Source: Clostridia bacterium
Lineage (GTDB): Bacteria > Bacillota > Clostridia > UMGS1883 > UMGS1540
Length of the DNA: 52,761 bases
NCBI GenBank assembly: GCA_029006755.1
Contig: JAQXGO010000018.1
Location: forward strand, 1-52,761
Direction: 5' to 3'
Part shown: positions 33,664-41,868 of the stretch, piece by piece
How positions within the stretch are numbered: position 1 is the stretch's first letter
How the letters are laid out: every line of letters begins with the position of its first letter
Made by a program: the position numbers and the translations under genes
Notes under the pieces: model-generated
Databases searched by the model: none
The model's input: the letters and a program-made list of their open reading frames with translations, nothing else
What the model was told of the DNA's origin: nothing

Positions 33664-34707
33664 ATGAACGGAAAACACATGTTTGCAGGCGTAAATGCGC
33701 CGCAAGGGTTTTTCTCACGGTTCGACAATATTATGCCGGATTCCGTGCAGGGCAGAAAAATATTTATTAAGGGCGGCCCGGGAATGGGCAAATCGACTTT
33801 TATGAAAAAAATTGCGGAGAAGGCGAAGGAACTGGACCTAGAATACGAGGTATTCCATTGTTCCTCCGACCCGGCCTCGCTAGACGGGGTATATATTCCG
33901 TCTTTACAAACGGCGGTAGTCGATGCAACTGCACCCCACGGAAGCGACCCGGTTTATCCCGTAGTAGGTGGAGAATTATTCGATGTATCTGTATTTGCAG
34001 ATAAGGAGAAAATCGCAGAACACAGCGGGGAACTGCAGTTTTATACGGCAAAAAAAAAGAGAGCGTTTGCAAGAGGGTACCATTATCTAAAGGCAGCGTT
34101 GCCGCTTTTGGAGGATATGGAAAGAGAATATCGGGCTGCGGCAGATTTGCGCGGCATCTATGATATAGGTGAAAAACTCGCCAATCGTATATTAGGGCAG
34201 TCTTCATGTGAAGAAAACGGCGCAGTGCGGAAACTGTTTGTCAGTGCCATAACGCCGGAAGGCTTTATCAATTATGTAGATGGGGCATTTGCGGATGCGT
34301 ATGTGGTTACGATAAAAGGCGCGTATGGCGGACATATTGTATTAAAACGGTTTGCAGAACTTGCATTTTCCCGCGGATTTACCCCTATTTTGTTTTATTG
34401 TCCCATGCGGCCGTCGGAAAAGCTGGAACATGTCTATATTCCGCAGCTTAGAATTGCGCTTTCTACCTATGATTTTTACACCCATTTTGGGGGTGCGGAG
34501 TCAGTGGATTTAGATGCCTATATCAGCTTTACGACAGATTTTGGAGAGTGTTGGGGGCATGCTTCTTCCCTGATGCAGCGCGCGGTGGATGCTTTTGGGG
34601 AGGCGCGGCTTTCCCATAGTATTTTAGAAAAAATTTATGTACCGGCCATGCATTTTGATGCCATGGAGGAAAAGGGAGATGCCCTTATACGTTCCATTTT
34701 TAAATAA
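33664..34707 (+). CDS. P-loop ATPase of the PRK06851-like family
   Basis: 347 residues. Walker A is IKGGPGMGKSTFMKKIAEKA near residues 40-55. HCSSDPASLDGVYIPSLQTAVVDATAPH and FVSAITPEGFINYVDG are found in a clostridial family of duplicated P-loop proteins. A second P-loop-like region around ITIKGAYGGHIVLKR (VVTIKGAYGG here) has lost the GKS/T, so only the first site is likely to bind ATP. The track start at 33646 is too early; ATG 33664 follows AAAGGGG. Function unknown; the neighbours hslO and the Nif3-family gene do not settle it. Confidence 0.72.
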   Translation: MNGKHMFAGVNAPQGFFSRFDNIMPDSVQGRKIFIKGGPGMGKSTFMKKIAEKAKELDLEYEVFHCSSDPASLDGVYIPSLQTAVVDATAPHGSDPVYPVVGGELFDVSVFADKEKIAEHSGELQFYTAKKKRAFARGYHYLKAALPLLEDMEREYRAAADLRGIYDIGEKLANRILGQSSCEENGAVRKLFVSAITPEGFINYVDGAFADAYVVTIKGAYGGHIVLKRFAELAFSRGFTPILFYCPMRPSEKLEHVYIPQLRIALSTYDFYTHFGGAESVDLDAYISFTTDFGECWGHASSLMQRAVDAFGEARLSHSILEKIYVPAMHFDAMEEKGDALIRSIFK

Positions 34708-34736
34708 CAAGACACTTGGGAAAAAGGAGATATAGA

Positions 34737-35516
34737 ATGAAGGTTTCAGATATTGTTTCCGTCATGGAGAAATATGCACCGCCTGCATTAGCGGAGGGGT
34801 TTGATAACGTAGGTCTTATGGTTGGGGAGATGTGTGCACCGGTAACAACCGTGCTCCTCTCCCTGGACGTGGGCATGGAGGTGGCCGTGGAGGCGAAGGC
34901 GGTTGGCGCAGAATGTATCATTAGCCATCATCCACTCCTTTTTGATGCGCCAAAGCAGATTACAGACGAAACGCCGCAAGGACGGTTACTTTTGTATTTA
35001 ATCCAAAACCGCATCGCAGTGTATTCGGCACATACGAATTTAGATAGCGTTTCCGGAGGGTTAAATGATCTTGCAGCAAACATGCTGGGACTTAAACAGC
35101 TTGCACCCATCATCGGAGAAGCAGGCGAAGGGTTAGGCCGCATCGGCCAATTGCCGGCAGAAATGACTGTTTCCGAATTGGCTGATCAAATCAAAAACCT
35201 TTACAAACTACCCTGTATTCGATATAGCGGAGACGGCAACAAAAAAATTGCATCCGTTGCACTTTGTACCGGTGGCGGCGGCAGTTTGGTAAAAGATGCG
35301 ATCGCAAAAAACTGTGAAGTCTATATTTCCGGCGATATTAGCTATGGAAAGGCCAGAGAGGCACATGCTGCCGGGATGGCCATTATTGAACTTGGGCATT
35401 ATGAAAGCGAGTGTATTGTTGTGGACTTAATGGAAAAGATTTTGACTGATTTTGGGCATCTTTCTCCGGTGATTTATAAATCAAGAGCGAACAAGAATAT
35501 TTTTACCGTGGAGTAA
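34737..35516 (+). CDS. Nif3/DUF34 family dinuclear metal protein
   Basis: 259 residues. MKVSDIVSVMEKYAPPALAEGFDNVGLMVG, IISHHPLLFDAPK, YSAHTNLDSVSGGLNDLAA and the C-terminal HYESECIVVDLMEKIL hold the conserved metal-binding His/Asp/Glu residues. Often annotated as GTP cyclohydrolase 1 type 2, but the true activity of the family is unsettled. ATG 34737 has AAAAAGGAGA six bases upstream. In Bacillus its homologue follows trmK; here the pair is separated by about 10 kb. It is the last core gene before the accessory island. Confidence 0.9.
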   Translation: MKVSDIVSVMEKYAPPALAEGFDNVGLMVGEMCAPVTTVLLSLDVGMEVAVEAKAVGAECIISHHPLLFDAPKQITDETPQGRLLLYLIQNRIAVYSAHTNLDSVSGGLNDLAANMLGLKQLAPIIGEAGEGLGRIGQLPAEMTVSELADQIKNLYKLPCIRYSGDGNKKIASVALCTGGGGSLVKDAIAKNCEVYISGDISYGKAREAHAAGMAIIELGHYESECIVVDLMEKILTDFGHLSPVIYKSRANKNIFTVE

Positions 35517-35568
35517 AATCACTTGCAGTACAGATAAAATCGGAGAAAAGCTTGGGCATATCTTTTTT

Positions 35569-35606
35569 CGGCAAAAGGCGCTGTTTTGATAACGCCTCTT
35601 TTGCCG
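35569..35606 (+). other. Long stem-loop downstream of Nif3-family gene
   Basis: CGGCAAAA-GGCG (35569-35580) pairs with CGCC-TC-TTTTGCCG (35593-35606): 12 base pairs with a two-base bulge. The T run lies before the stem (TCTTTTTT), not after it, so it is a poor terminator on either strand. It sits just outside the left island boundary. Confidence 0.4.
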
Positions 35607-35617
35607 TCATGGAGAAA

Positions 35618-35663
35618 GGCAATATGACAAGCTAAAACGCAATGCCGCAGTTCGTATATGGGG
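35618..35663 (+). repeat. Left boundary repeat: decayed copy of btuR 3' end
   Basis: The core at 35618-35648 matches 28 of 31 bases of 41068-41098, including ATGACAAGCTAAAAC without mismatch. After a 15-base deletion the match continues (TTCGTATATGGG against TTCGTAAATGGG). On the minus strand it reads as the last residues and stop of the btuR adenosyltransferase (G-I-A-F-stop against G-I-E-F-stop). Confidence 0.75.
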
Positions 35664-35759
35664 GGAGGAGATATAATAGTAACAAATCGGTTATTTTATC
35701 TACAATCATTTTGCATTAGAGAAAGCAGCAAAAACAGTTATTGAATGAGGAGAACGAAG

Positions 35760-36659
35760 ATGAAGCTACTTGTAACAGGGGCATTTGGGTGGACAGAAAA
35801 AGAAATAGAGACGTTGCGTGCGCTTGGCCACGAGGTCGTTTTTATGCAACAGGAAAAGTCACCATTGCCTTGTGAAGCCACTTGGGTAGAAGGTATTATT
35901 GGAAATGGTATTTTTCTTAGTCATCCGATAGAGGAGTTTACATCCTTGAAGTATATCCAACTTACGAGTGCCGGATTTGATCGTGTTCCGATGGATTATG
36001 TAAAGCAACACGGCATTGCAATATATAACGCACGTGGGGTTTACAGTATTCCTATGGCGGAATTTGCAGTGAGTGGCGTATTGCAGCTTTATAAAAAAAG
36101 CGGATATTTTCATGAAAATCAAAAAGCGCACAAATGGGAAAAACACCGCGGTCTGTTGGAACTTTTCGGGAAAAATGTATGTATCATTGGATGTGGAAGT
36201 GTAGGAACAGAATGTGCAAAACGGTTTAAGGTATTCGGTTGCTCTGTGATCGGGGTCGATATCCAACCGTATCAAAATGAGTTATTTGACATAATGTTGC
36301 CGCTGGATAGCCTTGACGAAGCACTGATGCAGGCAGATGTAACGGTTCTTACATTGCCGCTTACCGAAGAAACACGGCATTTCATAAATACAGAGTGTTT
36401 TGCGGTAATGAAGCCCGGCGCGGTGCTTGTCAACATTGCGCGCGGCGCGGTTATAGACACCGATGCGTTGATTGCGGCTCTGAATACGCGTCTTGGCGGC
36501 GCAGTATTGGATGTATTTGATGATGAGCCGCTTGATGAACACAGTCCGCTTTGGGACATGGAAAACGTAATTATCACGCCACATAATAGTTTTGTGGGTG
36601 AAGGAAACAGTAAAAGATTGAACACAATTATTCTGAATCATTTGGAGGTTTTCGTATGA
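35760..36659 (+). CDS. D-isomer-specific 2-hydroxyacid dehydrogenase
   Basis: 299 residues. NAD-binding fold with VCIIGCGSVGTECAKRFKVFG, then TLPLTEETRHFIN, VLVNIARGAVIDTDAL (catalytic Arg region), LDVFDDEPL and ITPHNSFVGEG (catalytic His). N-terminal catalytic domain includes IQLTSAGFDRVPMD. It would reduce a 2-keto acid to a D-2-hydroxy acid or the reverse; the substrate is unknown. ATG 35760 is preferred to the track start because GAGGAGAAC lies in front. First gene of the island, overlapping the next by four bases, so it probably makes a precursor or modifying group for a surface glycan. Confidence 0.85.
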   Translation: MKLLVTGAFGWTEKEIETLRALGHEVVFMQQEKSPLPCEATWVEGIIGNGIFLSHPIEEFTSLKYIQLTSAGFDRVPMDYVKQHGIAIYNARGVYSIPMAEFAVSGVLQLYKKSGYFHENQKAHKWEKHRGLLELFGKNVCIIGCGSVGTECAKRFKVFGCSVIGVDIQPYQNELFDIMLPLDSLDEALMQADVTVLTLPLTEETRHFINTECFAVMKPGAVLVNIARGAVIDTDALIAALNTRLGGAVLDVFDDEPLDEHSPLWDMENVIITPHNSFVGEGNSKRLNTIILNHLEVFV

Positions 36660-38260
36660 GCGTTAATATTTTGAAAGATGAATTGAAAACAATTTTGGAT
36701 ACGGATACCAAGCATCGCGAAATGTTGTTTCGGCGAGGTTATCTATTGACAAATAAAAGAATTACAAATCAAACCGAGTATCCTTTTTATGGTATGTGGA
36801 GAGAACTTATTCTCGGAGACTTTTTCCTGTATGTTCAAGAAAAGCAGACAGTATATTTCGTACAGCGTGGAGAGAAGTTCGCCGTGATTATTGGTCATGC
36901 CTATAACCCGTTTGACATGACATATCAAGAGGAAGAACTGTGCGAACACCTATTGAATGCTTATGAAAAAAGTATAGATGCCTATTTTGATAAAGTGTCC
37001 GAGTTTACCGGACTACACATTGTTATGCTGATTGATAATCGTCACATAATGGTTTGTCAAGATGCGTGCTCATTAACCGGATGCTATTTTGGCAATGTGA
37101 ACGGATCCATGTTTATTACCGAGCATCCCCAATTGGTTGCGGATATAGAAAATCTGAAGATGAATTCCAATGTTGAAAAACTTGTGCAATCCAAGTGCTA
37201 CAACGTTGGTAACCGACATCTCCCGGGGAATCTGACACCCTATGATGCGTTGAAGAGACTTGGCGCAAATACATATCTTGACTATTCTGATCGTCGTTTT
37301 GTGATCAGGCGTTTTTACCCTGTGGTCAATCACCCCGAATTTGTTACAGAGAAAGAAAAGAATGACAATGTCAAGCGGATTGGCGATTTGATCCATAACG
37401 GCATTGAATGCTGCACGAAAAAGTGGGAGCGCTGCACGATCTCTCTTTCCGGAGGAACAGACAGCAAAACAACTTTAGCCTGTGCGAATGGCCTTTATGA
37501 CAAGTTCTCATATTTTAGCTTTCATTCAAAACCACAAGAATTGGTAGATGCAGAAGGTGCAAGAAAAATATGCAATAAGCTGGGGCTAGAGCATACGTTG
37601 TATACAATTCCGCAGGAAAATGAAGCTTTTGATGACTTTGCGCTGGTAAAGAAGATTCTTATGCACAACACCAACTATTTCGTTAATCTGTCTGATCATG
37701 AGATCAGAAAGTATATTTTCCTGCACGATTTGAATGCTTATGATATTGAATTAAAATCTTGGGCATCGGAAGTAGCTCGCGTATTTTTTGAGCGTAAGTA
37801 TCAGATAAAAATGCCGAATTGCTTGACGGAACGACACTGCAGTATTTTCCAGACACGGTATTTTGGCCATCCTAAGTTACTAAGGTGGTCTGACAATGTG
37901 TATTATAGATTTCTAAGGGAAATTGGCCTTGAAAAACCGATTTTGAATTTTGAACATGCGGATTCTCACTATTGGGAGATCCGGATGGGATGCTGGGGTG
38001 TATCAGTTATCTCTTCGCAACAATTGTATCACAGAATGACAATGCCAATGAACAACCGTAAGATTTTGGAACTGTTCCTTTCTATGCCGCATGAGGACAG
38101 AAAGAGCGATGCTGTTCATAAGAAGGTAATGGAATACATGAATAAAAATGTGTTGGATGCGAATGTTGAAATTCCTAACCTATACTTCCACGGATATCGA
38201 ATCATGATGGAGAAGTTGTTTTACCTTTGGAGAACAGTTCTTTATCGCACAAAAAAATAA
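36656..38260 (+). CDS. Asparagine synthetase-like ATP-pyrophosphatase (AANH superfamily)
   Basis: 534 residues. The PP-loop CTISLSGGTDSKTTLACANG (SGG at about 265) and the following EGARKICNKLGLEHTLYTIP match the AsnB-type synthetase domain, which adenylates a carboxylate. Residues 1-190 look like a degenerate Ntn-hydrolase half (VMLIDNRHIMVCQDACSLTGCYFG), but the N-terminus MSVNILK has no Cys2, so glutamine hydrolysis is unlikely. Similar proteins occur in glycan and peptide-modification clusters. Located between a hydroxyacid dehydrogenase and a glycosyltransferase, it may join an amine to an acid on a glycan. That role is inference; the AANH assignment is firmer. Confidence 0.65.
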   Translation: MSVNILKDELKTILDTDTKHREMLFRRGYLLTNKRITNQTEYPFYGMWRELILGDFFLYVQEKQTVYFVQRGEKFAVIIGHAYNPFDMTYQEEELCEHLLNAYEKSIDAYFDKVSEFTGLHIVMLIDNRHIMVCQDACSLTGCYFGNVNGSMFITEHPQLVADIENLKMNSNVEKLVQSKCYNVGNRHLPGNLTPYDALKRLGANTYLDYSDRRFVIRRFYPVVNHPEFVTEKEKNDNVKRIGDLIHNGIECCTKKWERCTISLSGGTDSKTTLACANGLYDKFSYFSFHSKPQELVDAEGARKICNKLGLEHTLYTIPQENEAFDDFALVKKILMHNTNYFVNLSDHEIRKYIFLHDLNAYDIELKSWASEVARVFFERKYQIKMPNCLTERHCSIFQTRYFGHPKLLRWSDNVYYRFLREIGLEKPILNFEHADSHYWEIRMGCWGVSVISSQQLYHRMTMPMNNRKILELFLSMPHEDRKSDAVHKKVMEYMNKNVLDANVEIPNLYFHGYRIMMEKLFYLWRTVLYRTKK

Positions 38261-38275
38261 GGAGTGAGGGCAACT

Positions 38276-39391
38276 ATGAAAGTTTTACTCACAGCCACTG
38301 TGCAAAGCCATATTTGTCAGTTTCACAAGCCGTTGGTCGAAGTATTACATGAACACGGATATGAGGTTCATGTTGCAGCAAGAGATAATCTTGCAGAAAA
38401 AAACGGATTAAAGCTTGATTTTGTTGATAAGGTCTACAATGTTTCATTTGCCAGATCACCTAAAAGTAAAGACAATATTACGGCCTACAAACAGATAAAG
38501 AAAATCATAAACGAAGAACAGTACGATATTATCCATTGTAATACGCCGATGGGCGGTATTGTTACCCGACTTGCTGCAAGAAAGGCGAGGAAAAATGGAA
38601 CAAAAGTCATATATACCGCTCACGGTTTCCATTTTTACAAAGGTGCACCTAAAAAGAACTGGATCGTTTTTTATCCGATTGAAAAAATGTTTGCAAGGTG
38701 GACGGATGTGTTGATTACGATTGTGGGTGAGGATTATAAAATTGCCGCAGATAAATTTCACTGCAAGGTTGAACACATTCACGGAGTCGGTGTGGACGAA
38801 GAGAGATATTCTCCTGTGTCAGCGGAAGAGCAACGGAAATTGCGAAGCGAGTTAGGTTTTACCGCTGAGCAAAAACTTATACTCTGCGTTGGCGAATTAC
38901 TTCCCAATAAGAATCAAAAGATGGCAATTCATGCTATGCGGAACGTAGTAAAAAACTTTCCCGATGCTAAACTTTTGTTTGCCGGAAACGGGCCCGAGAA
39001 GGAACGGCTTGAAGCAGAAATCGAGGCGTGCGGATTGCAGAACAATGTGCAACTGTTAGGATATTGTACCTGTCTTGAGAAATATCAGCGTATTGCAGAT
39101 CTCCTCGTGGCTTGCAGTCATAGGGAAGGTCTCCCCTTAAATGTAATTGAAGCGATGTTTACGGAAAATCCGATTGTCGCATCCGTAAACCGCGGACATA
39201 GAGAGCTGGTTCAAGACGGGAAGAACGGATATTTGGTGGATGATGCCGAAGCAATGGGGAAAAAAATGATTGCGCTGTTAAGTGATAACAAGAAGAAAGA
39301 AGAAATGGGAGAGGTCGGTCGAAGGGCAGCAATGGACTATGGCGTTTCCAATGTAAAGAGGGAGTTGGAAGAAATTTATGCAAATTTGTGA
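38276..39391 (+). CDS. Glycosyltransferase family 4 (EpsD-like)
   Basis: 371 residues, GT-B fold. The N-terminus MKVLLTATVQSHICQFHKPLVEVLHEHGYEVHVAA and IIHCNTPMGGIVTRLAARKAR are close to exopolysaccharide EpsD-type enzymes. C-terminal donor-binding part: LILCVGELLPNKNQ, LLFAGNGPEKERLE, VACSHREGLPLNVIEAMF (E-x7-E region) and NGYLVDDAEAMG. AAGGAGTGAGGG precedes ATG 38276. The sugar donor is unknown. Likely soluble or peripheral at the inner membrane face, acting on lipid-linked glycan. Confidence 0.88.
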   Translation: MKVLLTATVQSHICQFHKPLVEVLHEHGYEVHVAARDNLAEKNGLKLDFVDKVYNVSFARSPKSKDNITAYKQIKKIINEEQYDIIHCNTPMGGIVTRLAARKARKNGTKVIYTAHGFHFYKGAPKKNWIVFYPIEKMFARWTDVLITIVGEDYKIAADKFHCKVEHIHGVGVDEERYSPVSAEEQRKLRSELGFTAEQKLILCVGELLPNKNQKMAIHAMRNVVKNFPDAKLLFAGNGPEKERLEAEIEACGLQNNVQLLGYCTCLEKYQRIADLLVACSHREGLPLNVIEAMFTENPIVASVNRGHRELVQDGKNGYLVDDAEAMGKKMIALLSDNKKKEEMGEVGRRAAMDYGVSNVKRELEEIYANL

Positions 39392-39447
39392 TCCTCAAAC
39401 AAGTGTAATCATACCTATATAATGCGGAAAAGGAATATGTGATTTGA

Positions 39448-39645
39448 ATTATTTTAGTATGTGAAAAGCTGAATGAAATGAAGAGTGTGCTTAAAGATGA
39501 TATGCATAAAAAGGCAGTTTCTTCTTTAGAAATGAAATATTTACCTTTGAAGTGGAAGGAATATTTCGGATGTATGCAAATAAGAAATGCGTTTTGTGTT
39601 TATTTCCTTACTTACGCAATAAGAAAAATTAATAGAAAAGGTTGA
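39448..39645 (+). pseudogene. Fragment resembling the C-terminal end of a GT2 glycosyltransferase
   Basis: A frame open from 39448 to TGA 39645 encodes about 65 residues without a convincing start. The segment KAVSSLEMKYLPLKWKEYFGCMQIRNAFCVYFLTYAIRKINRKG resembles the basic, aromatic C-terminal tail of family 2 glycosyltransferases. No catalytic domain precedes it, so it appears to be a remnant left by deletion. Otherwise the 258-base stretch 39392-39649 holds nothing I can identify. Confidence 0.4.
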
Positions 39646-39649
39646 TGTT

Positions 39650-40576
39650 ATGAAAAAACCATTAGTATCCATAGTCATTCCCGTATATAATGGGGATAAT
39701 TATGTCAGAGAAGCCATAGAAAGTGCTTTAGCGCAAAGTTATGACAATATAGAAATTGTTGTGGTAAATGATGGTTCTCCTGATGAGGGAAAAACAAAGG
39801 CAGCCTGTATGGAATACGAAGGCAAAATCAATTATTACGAAAAAGAAAACGGTGGCTGTTCTTCAGCTCTCAATTATGGTGTAAAGGTTGCAAAAGGGGA
39901 ATATATATCTTGGCTTTCGCACGACGACTTATATTATCCCGATAAGATTAAACATCAGGTAGAACTATACGCACAGAAAAACCTTGATAAGAATAATGTC
40001 ATAATAAGCAGTCGTGGTGATTTGATAGATAAAGACGGAAAGAAAATTTTTCATCCACTCTATGGGAAAAATGGATATTTGGATTCGCTTGAAAGCTTTA
40101 AATATCTTCTTTTTGTAAAGTGTTTTAGCGGCTGCGGACTGTTGATTCCCAAGTGTTTATTTGAACAAGGTTTATATTTCAGGGAAGATATGCACTTTGT
40201 TTTGGATTGGAATCTATGGCTTAAATTTGCAATCAACGGTGCGCATTTTTTCGTTGACGACCATATACTTGTAAGCATTCGTCAGCACAGTATGCAGGTT
40301 ACCGAAAAACATAAAGAACTGTATAAAAAAGAGACGGTAGAAACGGAAGAAGAACTTTTTCTAATACTGAAAGAAAAGAACGAAAAAAGGCTTTTAGATG
40401 AACTGTATGTTTTTATCGTTTCCGGAAGAAGCCCTCTGTCTTGCACAATAAGGGATTACTATGAAAAGCATAATTATAAAAAGCCCTACATCAAGACAGC
40501 AATGATGAAAATGCAATTCTCGATTATGAGGTTTATGAAAAAGATATACCATAAGTTGTTTATAAGAAAGAAATAA
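39650..40576 (+). CDS. Glycosyltransferase family 2
   Basis: 308 residues, GT-A fold. VSIVIPVYNGDNYVREAIESALAQSYDNIEIVVVNDGSPD at the N-terminus, KENGGCSSALNYGVKVAKGEYISWLSHDDLYYPDKI (the metal-binding D-D), and a later DWNLWLKFA that fits the acceptor-side base. The codons are clearly more AT-rich than in the core genes. AAAGG lies before ATG 39650. It probably adds a sugar to an extracellular polysaccharide together with the GT4 enzyme; the donor is unknown. No membrane segment is obvious. Confidence 0.87.
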   Translation: MKKPLVSIVIPVYNGDNYVREAIESALAQSYDNIEIVVVNDGSPDEGKTKAACMEYEGKINYYEKENGGCSSALNYGVKVAKGEYISWLSHDDLYYPDKIKHQVELYAQKNLDKNNVIISSRGDLIDKDGKKIFHPLYGKNGYLDSLESFKYLLFVKCFSGCGLLIPKCLFEQGLYFREDMHFVLDWNLWLKFAINGAHFFVDDHILVSIRQHSMQVTEKHKELYKKETVETEEELFLILKEKNEKRLLDELYVFIVSGRSPLSCTIRDYYEKHNYKKPYIKTAMMKMQFSIMRFMKKIYHKLFIRKK

Positions 40577-40578
40577 CA

Positions 40579-41037
40579 ATGGTGTCTTTTACGCTTGAGA
40601 CTTACGGGACAATTCTTATCATTATTCTTCTTGCATCACTATTTATAGGCTATAGCAAAATCATAACATTTGGCTTTAAATATATAGTTATAATTATTGC
40701 AGTTCCATTTTTCTATGCAGCAAGTGGTTTTTGACTAGCATGGTATTATTGGCAATTGAAGTCTTTGCGATCAATATAGTTCATATTGACATTCGAGGCT
40801 GTGATCTTGTACTGTCAATCATACCGACCACCCTATTTATATTACTTCTTGCTTTAAAATGGCAACCGAGTGGCGCTGCTAAGTTGCACCTTATTTTTCG
40901 TAAATACAGTCTTTTAATGTTTCTTGCACAAAGAATACCGATATCCATTATTTAACTATCGGATCGATGCAAGTTTTGAAATATGGATATTGAGGTGTGG
41001 AGGATTTACTATCATTACTTTTGCGTTATATAAATAG
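40579..41037 (+). pseudogene. Decayed membrane acyltransferase (acyltransferase-3-like) remnants
   Basis: Three short pieces in changing frames. 40579-40734 encodes 51 hydrophobic residues ending in AVPFFYAASGF, which resembles the P-F-F-x-x-S-G motif of acyltransferase-3 proteins. 40731-40955 encodes FILLLALKWQPSG and LIFRKYSLLMFLAQRIPISII, like a late helix of the same family. A third piece near 40965-41037 reads IDASFEIWILRCGG. The N-terminal catalytic His region is absent. Together they look like a broken O-acyltransferase gene of the glycan cluster. Confidence 0.45.
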
Positions 41038-41067
41038 CTTTGATGATTTTGTATAACAGGAAATTAC

Positions 41068-41127
41068 GGCAAAATGACAAGCTAAAACTCTATGCCGCGG
41101 CGGGCACCCAGCCCTTTCGTAAATGGG
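41068..41127 (+). repeat. Right boundary repeat: genuine btuR 3' end
   Basis: Counterpart of 35618-35663. It spans the last codons and stop (CTA, 41082-41084 on +) of btuR on the minus strand and the flanking GGCAAAATGACAAG. The two copies bracket a 5.4-kb AT-rich region. Confidence 0.75.
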
Positions 41128-41591
41128 TGCCGCACAACTTTCATATCCGTAATATAATCGGCGTATGGCAGGAGGCGCTCGGGAACATTGCGGCCGGTAC
41201 AGACGATTTCGCAGGACTTTTCTTGTAAAATAGACTCTAATAGATTACAATCCAAAAGCTGCAAGTTGTAAGCGGAGATACATTCATCTAAAAGCAACAA
41301 ACCGCCATTTCGTTGAAAGGTGCGTGCGGATTGGAGCATGGCATCATGCTCTTTTTGAATGGCCGCCCGATCTTCCGTACGGGGGAAAAGGCCATAGTCT
41401 ATTGATAAACGCTTGATGTCGACGCCCAAAGTTGCCAAAGGCAAAAGCTCTGCACTGGGAGCGCCTTTCATAAATTGCAGCAGAAGAACGGGCCCCCCTG
41501 CACCGATAAAGCGTAAAGCAAGGCCTAAGGCGGCGGTGGTTTTCCCTTTGCCGTCGCCGGTATAAAAGTGTGTACAGTATTGCATTTTCAT
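41082..41591 (-). CDS. btuR: Cob(I)yrinic acid a,c-diamide adenosyltransferase (BtuR/CobO family)
   Basis: 169 residues. Adenosylates corrinoids with ATP to make coenzyme B12. The P-loop variant YTGDGKGKTTAALGLALR at the N-terminus is the hallmark, followed by LLLQFMKG, LLLLDECISAYN (Walker B-like) and CTGRNVPERLLPYADYITDMK, and finally KHPF-type VVRHPFTKGLGARRGIEF. ATG 41591 is chosen over GTG 41594; ATG 41585 is also possible. Its 3' end is the site duplicated at the left island border. It is separated from the minus-strand operon further right by a + strand DUF523 gene. No cobalamin riboswitch was seen in the 270 bases upstream. Confidence 0.92.
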   Translation of the reverse strand: MKMQYCTHFYTGDGKGKTTAALGLALRFIGAGGPVLLLQFMKGAPSAELLPLATLGVDIKRLSIDYGLFPRTEDRAAIQKEHDAMLQSARTFQRNGGLLLLDECISAYNLQLLDCNLLESILQEKSCEIVCTGRNVPERLLPYADYITDMKVVRHPFTKGLGARRGIEF

Positions 41592-41868
41592 CACCGCTTA
41601 CAGTATATCGCATATAAAGGACGAGTGCAAGAAATTCTTGGGGTTTTTAACCAAAATTTGCATACGCCGCAAATGAAGAAATGTAGGTGTTATGCGCAAC
41701 ATAGAGAAAAGAATACCGCAAAGATTGCAAAGAATAGGACGAGAAAGATGGCGATGTGTTGCAGGTTGCTCTTAGATTGTGATTGGATACAGGGGATTGA
41801 GGAATGCAAAAATCGGGGGAGTGTCGAAGGTGTATACCCGGCGCGCCCCTTTTGTTCGGGAGGATAGA

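Noticed and set aside
35745-41040. Island as a prophage or integrative element
   Set aside because: No integrase, transposase, relaxase or phage structural gene is present; only boundary repeats hint at past mobility.
41595-41868. Cobalamin riboswitch near btuR
   Set aside because: I looked for a B12-box-like sequence and stems upstream of btuR on the minus strand and saw none; only a small hairpin is present.
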